Positions 1 to 11,010 of a DNA stretch of 53,962 nt are shown one piece after another. Location of the stretch: positions 1-53,962 of the forward strand of contig MZZL01000010.1 of assembly GCA_002749535.1 (NCBI GenBank). Direction: 5' to 3'. The translations under genes and the position numbers were made by a program. The notes under the pieces are model-generated. The model did no database searches, was not told the DNA's origin, and was given only the letters and a program-made list of their open reading frames with translations. The DNA is from Apophysomyces variabilis. Lineage: Eukaryota > Mucoromycota > Mucoromycetes > Mucorales > Mucoraceae. The first letter of the stretch is position 1, and each line of letters opens with the position of its first letter.

Positions 1-111
1 TTTTTTCCAATTGGATCATAGCAAGGCATTGGCAAATTTACTGCAAAAGCTTGAATCCCCAGTCCGCAAATGAGAAATAGAAATGCGCAAACAAATAGGT
101 AAAACACAGTA
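1..111 (-). repeat. Dispersed repeat, copy 1 (inverted match to 14257-14367)
   Basis: Positions 1-107 are the exact reverse complement of 14261-14367, and the match continues to 111 with one mismatch. Read on the minus strand the copy ends in an A run (positions 1-6 are T), as a retroposed element would, and it may continue past the window edge. The Helitron 3' terminus begins 10 bp after the match ends. Family unknown; a SINE-like or other short interspersed repeat is one inference. The 134-codon open frame that crosses it has no coding character. Confidence 0.8.
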
Positions 112-120
112 AATCCCAGA

Positions 121-3100
121 CTAGCCTTTCTCCACTCGCTTCGCTCGTTCCGTTGCAGCCGCACGCGGCTGGAAGGTGAACTTGGTTGTTTCTAGCAGTT
201 CCTTTTCTGGGAATATTAAATAATGGCATATATTTATAATAGAAAAAGATTTTAAGATTGCTATGAATCATATTGATGAGAGAGACGTATACATGAACCG
301 GTTGTAAGTTGAGATATGTCAGAGATAATAAAACATAACAAAAAATCTGCATCAAACGGATCAAGAAGGATGTAGGATATATAGAACATATAGAGAAACA
401 GATAAGGATAAAACTATAAAGACTGTAAAGAATAAAAGGCATAAGAAGGTATTTGCAACATAATCATACTAATGTTAAGATGCATGCGATAGTAGTAATT
501 CTGGGTATACAACGTTTTTGGTTATACGTCGAGAACCTTCTGGTAATAACACTGTGAGCCCTGAACTGCTGGTAACTCTGGACATTGCGACATAAAGCTG
601 GCCATGAGTAAATACTGGTTCACGAAGATCAATACCGACGCTGGACAATGATTGGCCCTGGGACTTGTTAACTGTCATGGCGAAAGAAAGCCTTACTGGA
701 AATTGGCGCCTTTTGAGCATGAACGGCAGCTCATCATTGCTAGAAAGAACTATTTTGGGAATAGAAACCACTTTTCCATGGTGCTGATGTCCTATGATGG
801 ACGCTGTCAAAAGGTTTTGTGAAACCCTTCGGACAATCATACGGGTTCCATTACAGAGGCCATCCCGCGGATAAAGATTGCGCAATAAGATGATAGGTGC
901 GCCAACCTTCAAGTTGAGCTGAGCAGGAGGAAGCCCCGGAGTGTTGAAGCTTCGAAGAGACTCTTGGGCGATCTCATCAATACTCTCTTCCTCGTTGACA
1001 TCGCAAGAGTCCGAGGACAAAATTGAAATCTGCTGACCATCAATTCTGGACAACATTATTTCATTTAAAGCATCAACCTTTTCATTGGTTGAGGCCAGAA
1101 TAGCCCTTCCCTTGAAAAATTCCAAAGGATCGGCATTTATGAGCTCATCCGCCGGATATATGCTTTGAATCAGTTCCTGCTCAGATTCAGTACAACGGAT
1201 GTATGACGGAAGAAGAAGGTTGCCATATAAAGATGGGTCGTATGGCAACGTCCCAACCCATTTTGCAAATTGCTTGTCAGTATCTGAAGCTGAACAAATG
1301 CGCATATTGATGCGAAGGTTGAGTTTCTGCAGTTGAGGCCAAATATACGAACTGGTCAATGATGCTTCAACTGTTTGAGATCTATTGCCACGGACGACAG
1401 GAGATATCTGGGCAAAGTCTCCTCCGAGAATCACTGCCTTACCGCCAAATAGCTTATTGCGTTGGCAGATGTCTCGCATAGTTTTGTCAAAGGCCTCAAA
1501 GCAAAAGCGATGCTGCATAGGAACCTCATCCCATATAATTAGAACTGCATGACGAATCAAGTCAGCCAGCTGGGAGTTAGCTTTGATTCCAGTTATCGAG
1601 CTTTCTTCGACATTCAGTGAGATCTTAAAACGGGAGTGAGATGTCCTTCCACCAGGAAGTAGAAGGGCCGCAATACCAGATGACGCTACGCAGATTACTA
1701 TCTGATTGTTTCGCCGGAAGTAGCTGCACAACGTCTTGTATAGAAAGGTCTTTCCTGTGCCTGCTGGGCCTTGCAGAAAAAACTGTGCAGATTCAGACGA
1801 TGACTGTATCTGTGACACGACTGTTCCAAAGGCAACTTCTTGATCTAAATTCAGTTTGTTATACATGCTTTCAAAAGCACTGGCTTCCTGGCGGGTATCA
1901 TACTGTTGCTGTTCGTTGTCTATCATCTGGTTGCCTGAAGACTGAAATGTCCAGTTATAGCAAGGGGATGGGAGTCCATACTGCTTTACATCATAACCCA
2001 TATCTTCGAGTTCTCTTTGGATCAGATAAAGTCCATAATCGCTTGCAGGATTCTCGAGTTCTTCAAAGAATGGAGCGCCTGAATCGTTCTGATTGGATCT
2101 CTCATACTCCCTGTGTAGGGATTCTTCCCGAAGATCATCACAAATTTGACATTTGAATCTCTCCCACATATTTGCAGGATCTGTCATGTCTCCATGAATT
2201 AGTGCTAAAATGAAGAGCTGTCTCAAGCTGTTTCCCGAGCAGACATGGATAGCTTCATTAAAGCAGAGGATCCAATTTTGATCATTCTGTAGAAGACCTC
2301 GAGCAACACATGCCTGCTTAAAGGTAGGGTGTACTATACGTCTACCTTGGCCGTCTGTCGTAGTGCGCAGATCTTCAAAAGAAGAAGGACCAGGTACAAC
2401 TGTCAACAGCATCCGTAGGTAGTACCTTTCGCCAGCAAAAGGGCTGCAATGGTACATTCTGCCAATCTGATACCCTTGTTTTCGCTGAAGCCAAACTCGT
2501 CTGCGGTGATCCCAGCGAAAATGAGCAGGAAAATCATGGTAAAGGTACTTGATCGCATCAGGGTTTTGTCGATAATAGTCAAAGTAGCTCATAAGCGTTG
2601 TGCGACTATTCTCCATCCTTTGTGCAATCTCTTCTCGGTTGCCATCTTGGTCAAAATATACGGGCTGTTCTCCAGGAAGATGTACGCTAAGATGAAGCAC
2701 AGGTGGAAACTCTTCATGGAAAGGGAATTCGAAAAGATTCCATGCTGCTTCTGTCGGACCAATGTACCTACCACTCAGGTACCGCTGGATCTCGTCATGT
2801 TCATTCCTGATTTCCAAGCTAGTGCGGTCAGGTCCCTTATAAACGTACTTGTTAACGTATTTGATACTCTTAATTGTTGCACAGACTTCCACATTAATGT
2901 GTGCCTTGTACTTCTTGAGCAAATAAGCATTGTATGGTACGACCCACGTATTGTCGATGTAGAACGTTTCTCCTGAATGAGACGGATGGCGAACAGCATG
3001 TCTCACTCCATTATCACGTCGACGATACAGTGGATAGCCATCTGTCCCTAACCGCGTCTCAGATTGGAAAGGTTTAGGATACTTCTTAGAACAAATAAGT

Positions 3101-5377
3101 CCTCCCGGCCTCGCAGCATTTTCTTTCATACATGGAGATTTTGGGTTCACAGTTGACCCACATGGTCCATGGATCATGCAGGATGTTACTATTTCATACA
3201 GCTCACGGTCCTCATCTGCATCAGGAAGCTCGGCACTGATGATCTCATCAATATCATCGATATCGTTGAATTTGTTGTCGACAAAAAGTAGAATATGCAC
3301 GTGCGGAAGACCTCGTTTCTGAAACTCAATGGTCCGCACTATGCCTTTGAATTTTCCGAAAACGTTCTTTGTCTTCAGATCATGTAGTAATTCATGCAGC
3401 TTTAAGTTGAAAACTCTGGCAATTAGATCGGGCCTGTCAGCAGCAGACTGGCCAGGAAACAATTCTGCAGTGATTTCACTCCACCTTGGATTTGCTGTGA
3501 AAGTGATAAACAGGGATGGCTTGCCTAAATGGCGCACGATTGCCATGGAATTCTGAAACAGCTGTGCCATGAACCTCGGGCCACCATGATAACTGCTGGG
3601 TAACACAAACCGTCGGCCAACAGCAGAAACATCTACGTCGTCCTGCACCAGTACATCAGCCAAGCCATTGTAAAGATCGACTCGAATCCTGTTTTGATTT
3701 TTGCGAAACCACTCAAGTTTTGTCTGGTCGCATATAGCCCATGCATCTACCAGAAATTGCTGGAACAGCCGTCGAGCATAAAATATTGTCGAGAACTCTC
3801 CGCTCCGCAAGTGTAGACGAAAACGGTAATATGCTCGCTGCCCTAGCCGCATACGCTGACGCTGAGTACCATCAGCGGTTTCAATCGCATTAAGTGTAAG
3901 TCCCCATGTCCAACCAAACTCCCCATGGGGGAAAAGCAGCACGTAGTGCAATGGCATGTATGCACCGTGAGTCTGATTTATCCGAGTCAAACTTGGTTGG
4001 CCATCAGTGCTTCGATATCTGACAATGATGTCTCTATAAGATCCGGTGCTCTGAGATCCCGCTTCGAAATTTGCAACTTGTTCAGGCACTATCGCAGCAA
4101 CTTCATCAGCCGTAGGTAGGTTTTCCGTGCGTTGATCTGAACCTTGGATAAGCCGCATCCTCATTGAAGGGCTGATGGTAACATGAGCACTCTCCCCTCT
4201 TTCAAACCTATGATGATGCTCCTGTAAAACTTCGAACGCTGTCTTATAAACGCGAATAAAAGGGTTATTGATCTCATGAAGCATCTCAGTCAAACGTCGA
4301 ATGATTTGACTATCAAGCTCGGCGTATTGTGCAGAGCGAGCAATGCTGGCATATGAAGGGTCATATATGTAAAATTGAGTAAAGGAAGGAGGTGAGCCTT
4401 CCTCAGGAAGAAGCTGTCCTTGGAGATGATATACTTCTCCGTGAACCTGGAAAACTGTAGGACCGCGCCCATCGTTCAATGAAGTTTCAATTTGACATCC
4501 AAGAGATGTAAACGCAAAGGCTGCATTGAACCTTCGTATGTTTTTCAGAAAATGAGAAGAAAGAGGGTGTGTCCCATCATACAGACTTTTAAGGTAGTCT
4601 GGAGGGTCCTGCAGTAAATGTAGGCTCACAGCATTTCTCTTGCAGCAGCTTTCAAATCTCGGGTCCCCGTCCGAAGAACGGGAATCATGCTCAGCAAGCC
4701 AATGCAATGCTTGACAGTCAGGACATTCTACAGTCATTCGACCAAGATCTAACGGCATGAAGTTTGCTAGTCGAGATCGGAATGCCAGGGGAAGTCGACG
4801 TCGTCGTGTTTCACTGTTCACGTATTGTTCAACTTCTCTAAGATCATTGTCAGGCGTCAGATGACCATCAGCGATCAAATGATCAGCATCAGCATTGCCG
4901 ACGTCATTAGTGGGGACATGGGAATCTTCAGGGCCAGGACGACGACGCTGAGTAACAGGGCCTGAGGAATCTGATTGTGCTTCATCTGATTTTCTTTGAC
5001 GTTTACGATAATGCCAAGCACGGCTGCGCAACCTGCATGGATAGCATGTTTTTCTACTGTCATCTGATGGTCGTAACTGTTAGCGTTCGGTTTGCTAGGT
5101 GTTGTTCCTGGTTGTTGTTCAGAGTAGAGCTATGCCACGTTACCTCGGTCTGGTATCAAAAGTTGTTTACATTTAGAACATTTATTGTTATTATTAGTAT
5201 TTGCCATTGTTCAATTCTGTATCTACAATGTGAAAAGCAGAAGAACGATCGAAAAATGGAAAAGAGTAGAGGAGTAGAAACAATCATAAAAGAATCTGCC
5301 TTTTTTCGAAAATAGAAATCGGCAAAATGTTTTTGCGCGCAAAAATTTATCGAAAATACAGTATACTAATAGAGTGA
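121..5377 (-). mobile_element. Autonomous Helitron transposon
   Basis: The element runs on the minus strand. Its 5' end reads TCACTCTATTAGTATACTG, the TC start typical of Helitrons, preceded by A. Its 3' end is CTAG (121-124) followed by T. A short palindrome (AGCCGC / GCGGCT, 157-170) lies about 33 bp inside the 3' end, as expected for the Helitron terminal hairpin. There are no terminal inverted repeats and no target-site duplication; insertion is between A and T. It encloses one long intact Rep/helicase frame. The same two terminal sequences recur in the neighbouring element at 5381-6356, which supports the boundaries. The exact 5' base is uncertain by a few nucleotides. Confidence 0.88.
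475..5031 (-). CDS. Helitron Rep/helicase (RepHel) protein, 1518 aa
   Basis: Rolling-circle transposition protein. The N-terminal third carries the Helitron-like domain. The HUH Rep motif is visible as GLPHVHILLF near residue 574, and the catalytic tyrosine region as KYVNKYVYKG near 727. The C-terminal part is a PIF1-type superfamily 1 helicase: Walker A GPAGTGKT near 1090, Walker B IIWDE near 1165, GGDFAQISPV after it, and NKSQGQS plus YVAMSRV near the end. The frame is uninterrupted with no introns, so the protein could be functional. It fills most of the 121-5377 element. I see no extra RPA, OTU or endonuclease domain. The N-terminus is basic (SRAWHYRKRQRK), plausibly nuclear. Unlike the host genes it is intronless, consistent with a mobile origin. 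Confidence 0.95.
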   Translation of the reverse strand: MRSRAWHYRKRQRKSDEAQSDSSGPVTQRRRPGPEDSHVPTNDVGNADADHLIADGHLTPDNDLREVEQYVNSETRRRRLPLAFRSRLANFMPLDLGRMTVECPDCQALHWLAEHDSRSSDGDPRFESCCKRNAVSLHLLQDPPDYLKSLYDGTHPLSSHFLKNIRRFNAAFAFTSLGCQIETSLNDGRGPTVFQVHGEVYHLQGQLLPEEGSPPSFTQFYIYDPSYASIARSAQYAELDSQIIRRLTEMLHEINNPFIRVYKTAFEVLQEHHHRFERGESAHVTISPSMRMRLIQGSDQRTENLPTADEVAAIVPEQVANFEAGSQSTGSYRDIIVRYRSTDGQPSLTRINQTHGAYMPLHYVLLFPHGEFGWTWGLTLNAIETADGTQRQRMRLGQRAYYRFRLHLRSGEFSTIFYARRLFQQFLVDAWAICDQTKLEWFRKNQNRIRVDLYNGLADVLVQDDVDVSAVGRRFVLPSSYHGGPRFMAQLFQNSMAIVRHLGKPSLFITFTANPRWSEITAELFPGQSAADRPDLIARVFNLKLHELLHDLKTKNVFGKFKGIVRTIEFQKRGLPHVHILLFVDNKFNDIDDIDEIISAELPDADEDRELYEIVTSCMIHGPCGSTVNPKSPCMKENAARPGGLICSKKYPKPFQSETRLGTDGYPLYRRRDNGVRHAVRHPSHSGETFYIDNTWVVPYNAYLLKKYKAHINVEVCATIKSIKYVNKYVYKGPDRTSLEIRNEHDEIQRYLSGRYIGPTEAAWNLFEFPFHEEFPPVLHLSVHLPGEQPVYFDQDGNREEIAQRMENSRTTLMSYFDYYRQNPDAIKYLYHDFPAHFRWDHRRRVWLQRKQGYQIGRMYHCSPFAGERYYLRMLLTVVPGPSSFEDLRTTTDGQGRRIVHPTFKQACVARGLLQNDQNWILCFNEAIHVCSGNSLRQLFILALIHGDMTDPANMWERFKCQICDDLREESLHREYERSNQNDSGAPFFEELENPASDYGLYLIQRELEDMGYDVKQYGLPSPCYNWTFQSSGNQMIDNEQQQYDTRQEASAFESMYNKLNLDQEVAFGTVVSQIQSSSESAQFFLQGPAGTGKTFLYKTLCSYFRRNNQIVICVASSGIAALLLPGGRTSHSRFKISLNVEESSITGIKANSQLADLIRHAVLIIWDEVPMQHRFCFEAFDKTMRDICQRNKLFGGKAVILGGDFAQISPVVRGNRSQTVEASLTSSYIWPQLQKLNLRINMRICSASDTDKQFAKWVGTLPYDPSLYGNLLLPSYIRCTESEQELIQSIYPADELINADPLEFFKGRAILASTNEKVDALNEIMLSRIDGQQISILSSDSCDVNEEESIDEIAQESLRSFNTPGLPPAQLNLKVGAPIILLRNLYPRDGLCNGTRMIVRRVSQNLLTASIIGHQHHGKVVSIPKIVLSSNDELPFMLKRRQFPVRLSFAMTVNKSQGQSLSSVGIDLREPVFTHGQLYVAMSRVTSSSGLTVLLPEGSRRITKNVVYPELLLSHAS

Positions 5378-5380
5378 TGA

Positions 5381-6356
5381 CTAGTCCTTCTGCACTGGCT
5401 TCGCTCTTTACGTTACAGCCGCGTGCGGCTGCAGGAAATGGACTTGTGGCGACTTTTTAGCATATGTTTACGTTAACATAAGATATTGCTAAAAATGAAG
5501 TCCTCATTTTAATGTAAGATATTCAAGAGGTGTACGTAAGTGAATGATGTGATATGGTGTTGGGGAATAAAGATGTACCAAGTAAGATAAATAGTCTAAA
5601 ACGCGAAAAACGATCTGGAGACATAAGAACGTAAATAAGCCAGTATCGCTTGTGGGCGACAATTTCAGATAGGCAAAAGAAAAGCAGAATGAATGTTTGA
5701 AGCCTAGGTATTTGCCTCGTATAACATAGCTTCTGAACCATGATTTTACGTTAAAAAATTAGAGCGAAGGACAAAGTTAGCATAGGAATGGTTACTTCTG
5801 TTGGCAATAGAATATGTAAGAAACAGAGATAAATTGACAGTGTTCACTGAATGTACATGTCTCTAGGAACAAATCAATAGTCCTCCATATAAGGATCTTA
5901 TCATTGAGCATTTTTATCGTATATAAAACGGATGGAGGTCAATTAGACAATATATTCAACTACTCATTGCACTTTTGTAAAGCACTTGACCCTTCTCGTC
6001 ACTGTTGAAGTTTTCATACGAATGGCTATTTAATGATTTTTTTAATATTCTTCTACCCACTTATTGCAGCTCAAGTTTCTTGACCCACACATCAAGATTG
6101 CACACACCTACCAAATTGCTACTGAGAGCAATTCAACTCTTTGAACCTTGTTGGAAAGCGTCAGATAGCATCTAAGACGAATCTATTCCTCTACTTCATT
6201 GTTGGACGTACTCTTTTTTCCTAAATAAAGACTTTTATATATCAACTGGATAGTACTATCTGGTCGAACCAGCTTGCAGGAAACTGGTTGTACTACCGGC
6301 AAAATGTTTTTGCGCGCCAAAATAAACTCGAAAAATACAGTATACTAATAGAGAGA
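5381..6356 (-). mobile_element. Non-autonomous Helitron, tandem to the autonomous one
   Basis: This segment of about 976 bp has the same orientation and the same ends as the 121-5377 Helitron. The 3' end is CTAG (5381-5384), with a 7-bp-stem palindrome at 5416-5431. The 5' end reads TCTCTCTATTAGTATACTG, and the following roughly 40 bp match the autonomous 5' end with small indels, including a shared GCGCGC-AAAAACATTTTGCCG block. It encodes no protein. On the minus strand its CTAG end is followed by only three bases (TCA) before the autonomous element begins. It is most simply a deletion derivative mobilised in trans. The 5' boundary is uncertain by about 4 bp because it falls in a CT-rich tract. 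Confidence 0.82.
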
Positions 6357-7004
6357 AGAGAGACGGTTACTATACAATATCAAACCATCGTTCTGTAGAC
6401 GTTCAAGCAATTAAGTCAATGAATACAGTCAGCCACGTTGATATTTCAGCTGCGACTTTCATGTCATCGAGCAGCCAAAGTGCATCAATAAGTACGCATC
6501 ATCCGGGAGAAAAAGACAATAACATGTGTACGTATGAAAGGTGTATCGAACGTTTTTTTGGGGTTAGGATGTGATTTTGTTTCATTTGCTCCGAGACAGG
6601 ATCGTTTTAATCGTCTTAAATGTGCAGAGCGCTGTTCTGTTACAGGGTGGAGTCACATTAAAATGACATCGTAATAGTTGGAAAAGGCGCCATTTATCCG
6701 GTGTGAATATAGAGACATATAAGGTATGACACGATGAGTGGATAGGTATGATGCAAAGGATGTAACATCGTATTTTGGAATTAAACCGAAATGTGTCCGT
6801 TGATTTGTCAGGCATCCACCCTGACAAATATAATTCTGGCTACGGCGCTGTTTAAATCGGACTGTCGGATTTTAGGCTGACTGACTGCTAAAAAAATAAA
6901 AAAAAAGCAGTATAAATCAAAGTTTTTGATCTGAAGAGTCAACAGGTCTTCTCCATCCCTTTCATCCCCTTCGAATCTAACACTTATATATATATATATC
7001 TACT
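6357..7004. other. Intergenic region upstream of CYS3
   Basis: No gene seen. The last 170 bp look like the CYS3 promoter and leader: an A-rich tract near 6890-6907, a TATA box at 6911-6916, then a pyrimidine-rich leader and an (AT)n run (about 6985-6999) just before the start codon. Confidence 0.6.
6911..6916 (+). promoter_or_regulatory. TATA box of CYS3
   Basis: TATAAA in the context GCAGTATAAATC, 89 bp upstream of the CYS3 start codon and preceded by an A-rich tract. The position and context suit a core promoter; no transcript data are available. Confidence 0.55.
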
Positions 7005-8303
7005 ATGAGCCCTTCCAACCCTCAGACTACTGGTTTCGGTACTCGTGCTATCCATGCTGGTCAGGATCCTGATCCCGTTACTGGTGCTGTTATTCCCCCC
7101 TTGTCCCTTTCAACCACCTTCAAACAATCGGCTGCTGGTGTCCACACTGTAAGATTTTTCCCACAATAGAATTAAAGGTCCCCCATATTAAAACTAAATT
7201 TTTTTTCCCAGGGTTACGAATACTCCCGTTCCGGAAACCCTACCCGTCACAACTTCGAAACTGCTGTGGCTGCCTTGGAAGGTGGTAAATATGGTCTAGC
7301 CTTTGCCTCCGGTTCATCCGTTACTGCTACCATCCTCGCCACTTTGCACTCCGGTTCTCATTTGATTTCTGTCAACGATGTCTATGGTGGTACCTACCGC
7401 TACTTCACCAAGGTTGCCATTCACAACGGTGTTGAAGCTACCTTTGTCAACCTGAGCGATGCTGCCAACATTAAGCCCCACTTTAGACCTAACACAAAGG
7501 TAAATACATCAAAGAGTTAAAGAGGTGATAGCTTGGATTACTAAAACTGGAAGAAAAATTAGCTTGTCTGGGTCGAATCGCCCACAAACCCCACCCTCCG
7601 CATCATCGATATTCGTGCTATTGCCGAGTACGCACACGCTCACGGTGCTTTGCTGGTTGTAGACAACACATTCATGAGCCCTTACTTCCAGAACCCTCTC
7701 TCATTGGGTGCTGATATTGTGGTTCACTCGGTAACTAAGTATATCAATGGTCATTCGGATGTTGTCATGGGTGTTGCTGTGACCAGTGATGAGGCTGTGT
7801 ACGAGAAGTTGAAGTTCATGCAAAACTCCATGGGTGCTGTTCCTTCTGCTTTCGATTCCTACTTAGCTCGCCGTGGTCTTATGACTCTCGAGATCCGTAT
7901 GCAGCGCCATGAGGAGAATGCAAAGGCCATTGCTGCATTCTTGGAAAAGAACGAACACATTGAGGAAGTTATCTATCCTGGTTTGCCATCTCATCCGCAG
8001 CACGAGCTTGCTAAAAGCCAGCAATCTGGTTTCGGAGGCATGGTTTCCTTCCGCATCAAGGGCAATCTCGATAATGTGAATAAGCTTCTCGGCAGCCTTC
8101 AGTATATCACCCTGGCCGAGTCCTTGGGCGGTGTTGAATCCTTGATTGAAGTCCCTGCCATCATGACCCACGGTGCCGTCAGCCCCGAAGACCGTGCCAA
8201 GCTGGGCATCACTGACACCTTGGTCCGTATGTCTGTCGGTATCGAGACTCAGGAGGATTTGATTAAGGATCTGCAACAGGCCCTGGATAAGGCCTACTTG
8301 TAA
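7005..8303 (+). CDS. CYS3: Cystathionine gamma-lyase, 390 aa
   Basis: PLP-dependent trans-sulfuration enzyme that cleaves cystathionine to cysteine, 2-oxobutyrate and ammonia in the cytosol. Exons are 7005-7148, 7212-7499 and 7563-8303, all joined in phase 0. The start MSPSNPQTTGFGTRAIHAGQ is typical of the Cys/Met-metabolism PLP family. GYEYSRSGNPTRHNFE is the PLP phosphate-binding and substrate region. The Schiff-base lysine lies in SVTKYINGHSDV, at about residue 203, the same number I recall for the yeast enzyme. SLGGVESL and a normal C-terminus follow. Length matches the family. Cystathionine beta-lyase or gamma-synthase are the close alternatives, but the overall match favours the gamma-lyase. 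It converges on the acyl-CoA dehydrogenase gene, with 157 bp between the two stops. Confidence 0.93.
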
Positions 8304-8460
8304 AAAATACATCTTACATTCCCAATCCTTTCCCCATCATGTGTATAGAATGATTTTTTTACGTCGCATTTTTCTTTTTTTCTTCTATCATAACATATAA
8401 TAAACGATGTAGCACGACTTTGGCTTTGCCCTTAAATCCGCACCCTTTATTTTAAACGCA

Positions 8461-11010
8461 TCAAAGTTTGGCGTGAGAGCCGAACACAATTTTGGCTTCT
8501 GTTGAGGAAAGAAAATGAATGTTTGCGATAGCCTGGGAAAAAACGTTTACCTTCCAACACCGATTCATTTGTTGTCAGTGGAATCTCTTCTGTGAATTCA
8601 CGTTGAGCACACCAAAGGTTAGCTACGGCCACATCTTCCGTTGCTCCTGGCACGTTGTTCGTCATTGCCCACGTTGCCTGTTCCACCAACAAAACTCCGG
8701 CGAGAACACGGCCCAGGGCAAAGGTGAGTTGCCGAGCGCCAGTTTCTAATTGGACAGGATCCGCCATGGTGACAAAATGACGAATATTTCGCAATGCATG
8801 ACGAATATTAGTGGCTGTCGTACTCCGCAAGGCGGACAATGGAGCACCGTTGATCTTATCCAACAGGATCTATGCAGTAGTTTCAGCAAGGCACCAGATA
8901 CGTTCCGTCATCTTTTGGTCTCTCTTCCCATTTACCTTCTCAAAGGTATCCAAGACAGTTTTCCTTGTTTCACGGAGCACGCGAACAACATCCATCGCCA
9001 ACACATTAGTCGTTCCTTCCCAGATCGTATTGACCTGAGCATCTCTCAGTTGGCGACCAATACCAATTTCTTCCATATACCCCTGTTACAACCCAAGATG
9101 AGTTCCGAAAATGATAGCAACGTAAGACGGGTTTCTCTCTTACCTGTCCTCCAAGAGCTTCCATCGCTTCACTGCATGCATTTACACCAATCTTGCACAC
9201 GTAAGCTTTGGCTATTGGTGTCAAGAAACGCAGCATGAGAGCATCCTCTTTGCTTTCATCCAAACATTCAGTTCGGCCCAGCAACTGAATCTCGTAGAAT
9301 ACAATTTGAGCGCCTGCCCGAAACACGATTTCTAATTGGGAGAGAGTAGTGATATGCAATGGGATTTTATTCAAGGATTGCGTAAAGGCCTATCGAGAGA
9401 AAAATATTAGGAGATGGCGTCTTGTATGTTCACAGGTATCCAGGGACAGGTTACCTGGCGTTTCGATGCATAATCTTTTGCCAGCGCAAGGCATCTTCGT
9501 AGAGCAGTCACCACACCCAAGGCTGCATAGATTCTCGTAATATTTAGAATGGATGCAATATTGGGTACGCCGCGTCCGGGTTTCCCTAACTTTTTTCGGT
9601 TAGTCGGGAAGTGAAAAAAGCAGTTGTCAGTGGCTGAGTTTGAACCTACAAGTCGAGCTTCCATGCCATTCAACTGAAGCTCAGCAGTTGGCAATCCCTT
9701 CGTGCCGTACTTCTCTTTCAATCGGTGGACACGAACTCCGTTCAATTGACCATCCGGCTTTCGCATTTCAGCAATATAGAGGGAAAGGCCTTTGCTACCC
9801 TATGCCGATCCCAGATATTTAACGATTTGCATTCTTACAAACAGAAAAAATAGAAACCTTTTGAACGTTTCCAGTCTTCGGGTCAACTGTCCTGGCCAAC
9901 AACATAGTCATATCTGCCGTAGTGGCACTAGAAAACCATTTGAAGCCACTGACATGCCACAGATTTCGCTCGGCATCAATAAGCTCGGCCAGAGTTTCGG
10001 TTCTACCTACGTAAGATATTAGAAGAATCATGGTGGAATTGTTCTATATTTACCAACATCGCTGCCACCAGGACGTTCCGTCATCCATTGTCCGCTTGTC
10101 CAAAACCGTTTTGCATCGCGACTTGGTTAAGTTGAGCACGGTTTGGGAGTAAAGAATACAAAAGGGGATTTACCTTGTAAGGCGCTTATAGTATGTTTCC
10201 TTCATTTCTTGCGTTCCCAAAAGTTCGATGACGCGAGCAGCCCCGTCTGGTACATGCATAAAACTTTCAGTATTTCTGTGACATATTTGAGACGAATCTC
10301 GTACCTGTCATTGACAGAGGGCATGAGTACATAGCTGATGATGGAGCGTAGAGATATTGTTTAGCAAACTGATAGATCCGTGAATGTTCGCCAAATTGCC
10401 GTTCATATGCAATTGCTATTAGTCTTTTGCCCAATTAAACAAAATTTTAACTGGTTAATAAACAATTTCATGCGAAATTGTCATTACCCTTCTTCAGCGG
10501 CCACATCATTTAGCTGTTTCCAGCCGTTGGCCACGCTAATATCATCCACCCGTCTTAAATACTGTGTTAATGAGGACATACGAGAAGTAGTAAGTAGGTT
10601 AGGTCTACCTGCACCATGCGTCATATTGTCGTAGACGTGGATAATGTAGGGGATTCTCAACATCGTCAGCCATGGCAGCAATGTCTAAATGAAACGCACA
10701 TACGTTTCTTAAGCTTATGAGATCTCTTCCACTTTACCTTTAACAACGCGATCGCCGAAACGACGCAGATCGGGTTCAATTTGGTCTAGCACATCTGAAG
10801 GAAGCAAACGCTTCAAAATATTTTGGAGAACAAGATCATCCTCGTATTGATTTTTTAAGGAAGGCGGTTCCTATACATGGCAATAACGCATTATATTGAC
10901 CGTAACATAGACCGAAATAATGCTTCTACCTGCAAGAAGCCTACGTCTGAGGTAGCTTTGGGTCCTGGTAAGTTGCTGCTCATGCTTAACAGAAAGGAGT
11001 TGCGCTGCAT
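8461..11010 (-). CDS. AidB/ACAD11-type acyl-CoA dehydrogenase with C-terminal AKL
   Basis: Flavoprotein of the acyl-CoA dehydrogenase superfamily, roughly 600 aa over about nine exons. The first exon is 10930-11010 (start MQRNSFLLSM; an in-frame internal ATG at 10983 is possible). The motif WMTERPGGSDV replaces the usual AMTEPxAGSD and points to the AidB/ACAD10-11 subgroup. Later come KPGRGVPNIASILNITRIY and IGIGRQLRDAQVNTIWEGTT, the classic C-terminal dehydrogenase signature. The last intron removes a 'GKRFFPG' read-through, so the protein ends VFGSHAKL-stop at 8461. AKL is a peroxisomal targeting signal type 1. The role is therefore probably peroxisomal oxidation of an unusual acyl-CoA, though bacterial AidB is linked to alkylation damage. 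The substrate cannot be read from sequence. Exon boundaries in the middle are approximate. Confidence 0.87.

Noticed and set aside
38..442. 134-codon minus-strand frame across the Helitron 3' end
   Set aside because: It crosses the element boundary and the 107-bp repeat; composition is that of AT-rich non-coding DNA.
7863..8312. 149-codon minus-strand frame opposite cystathionine gamma-lyase
   Set aside because: It lies entirely within a conserved coding exon and follows its codon periodicity; no independent domain or start context.
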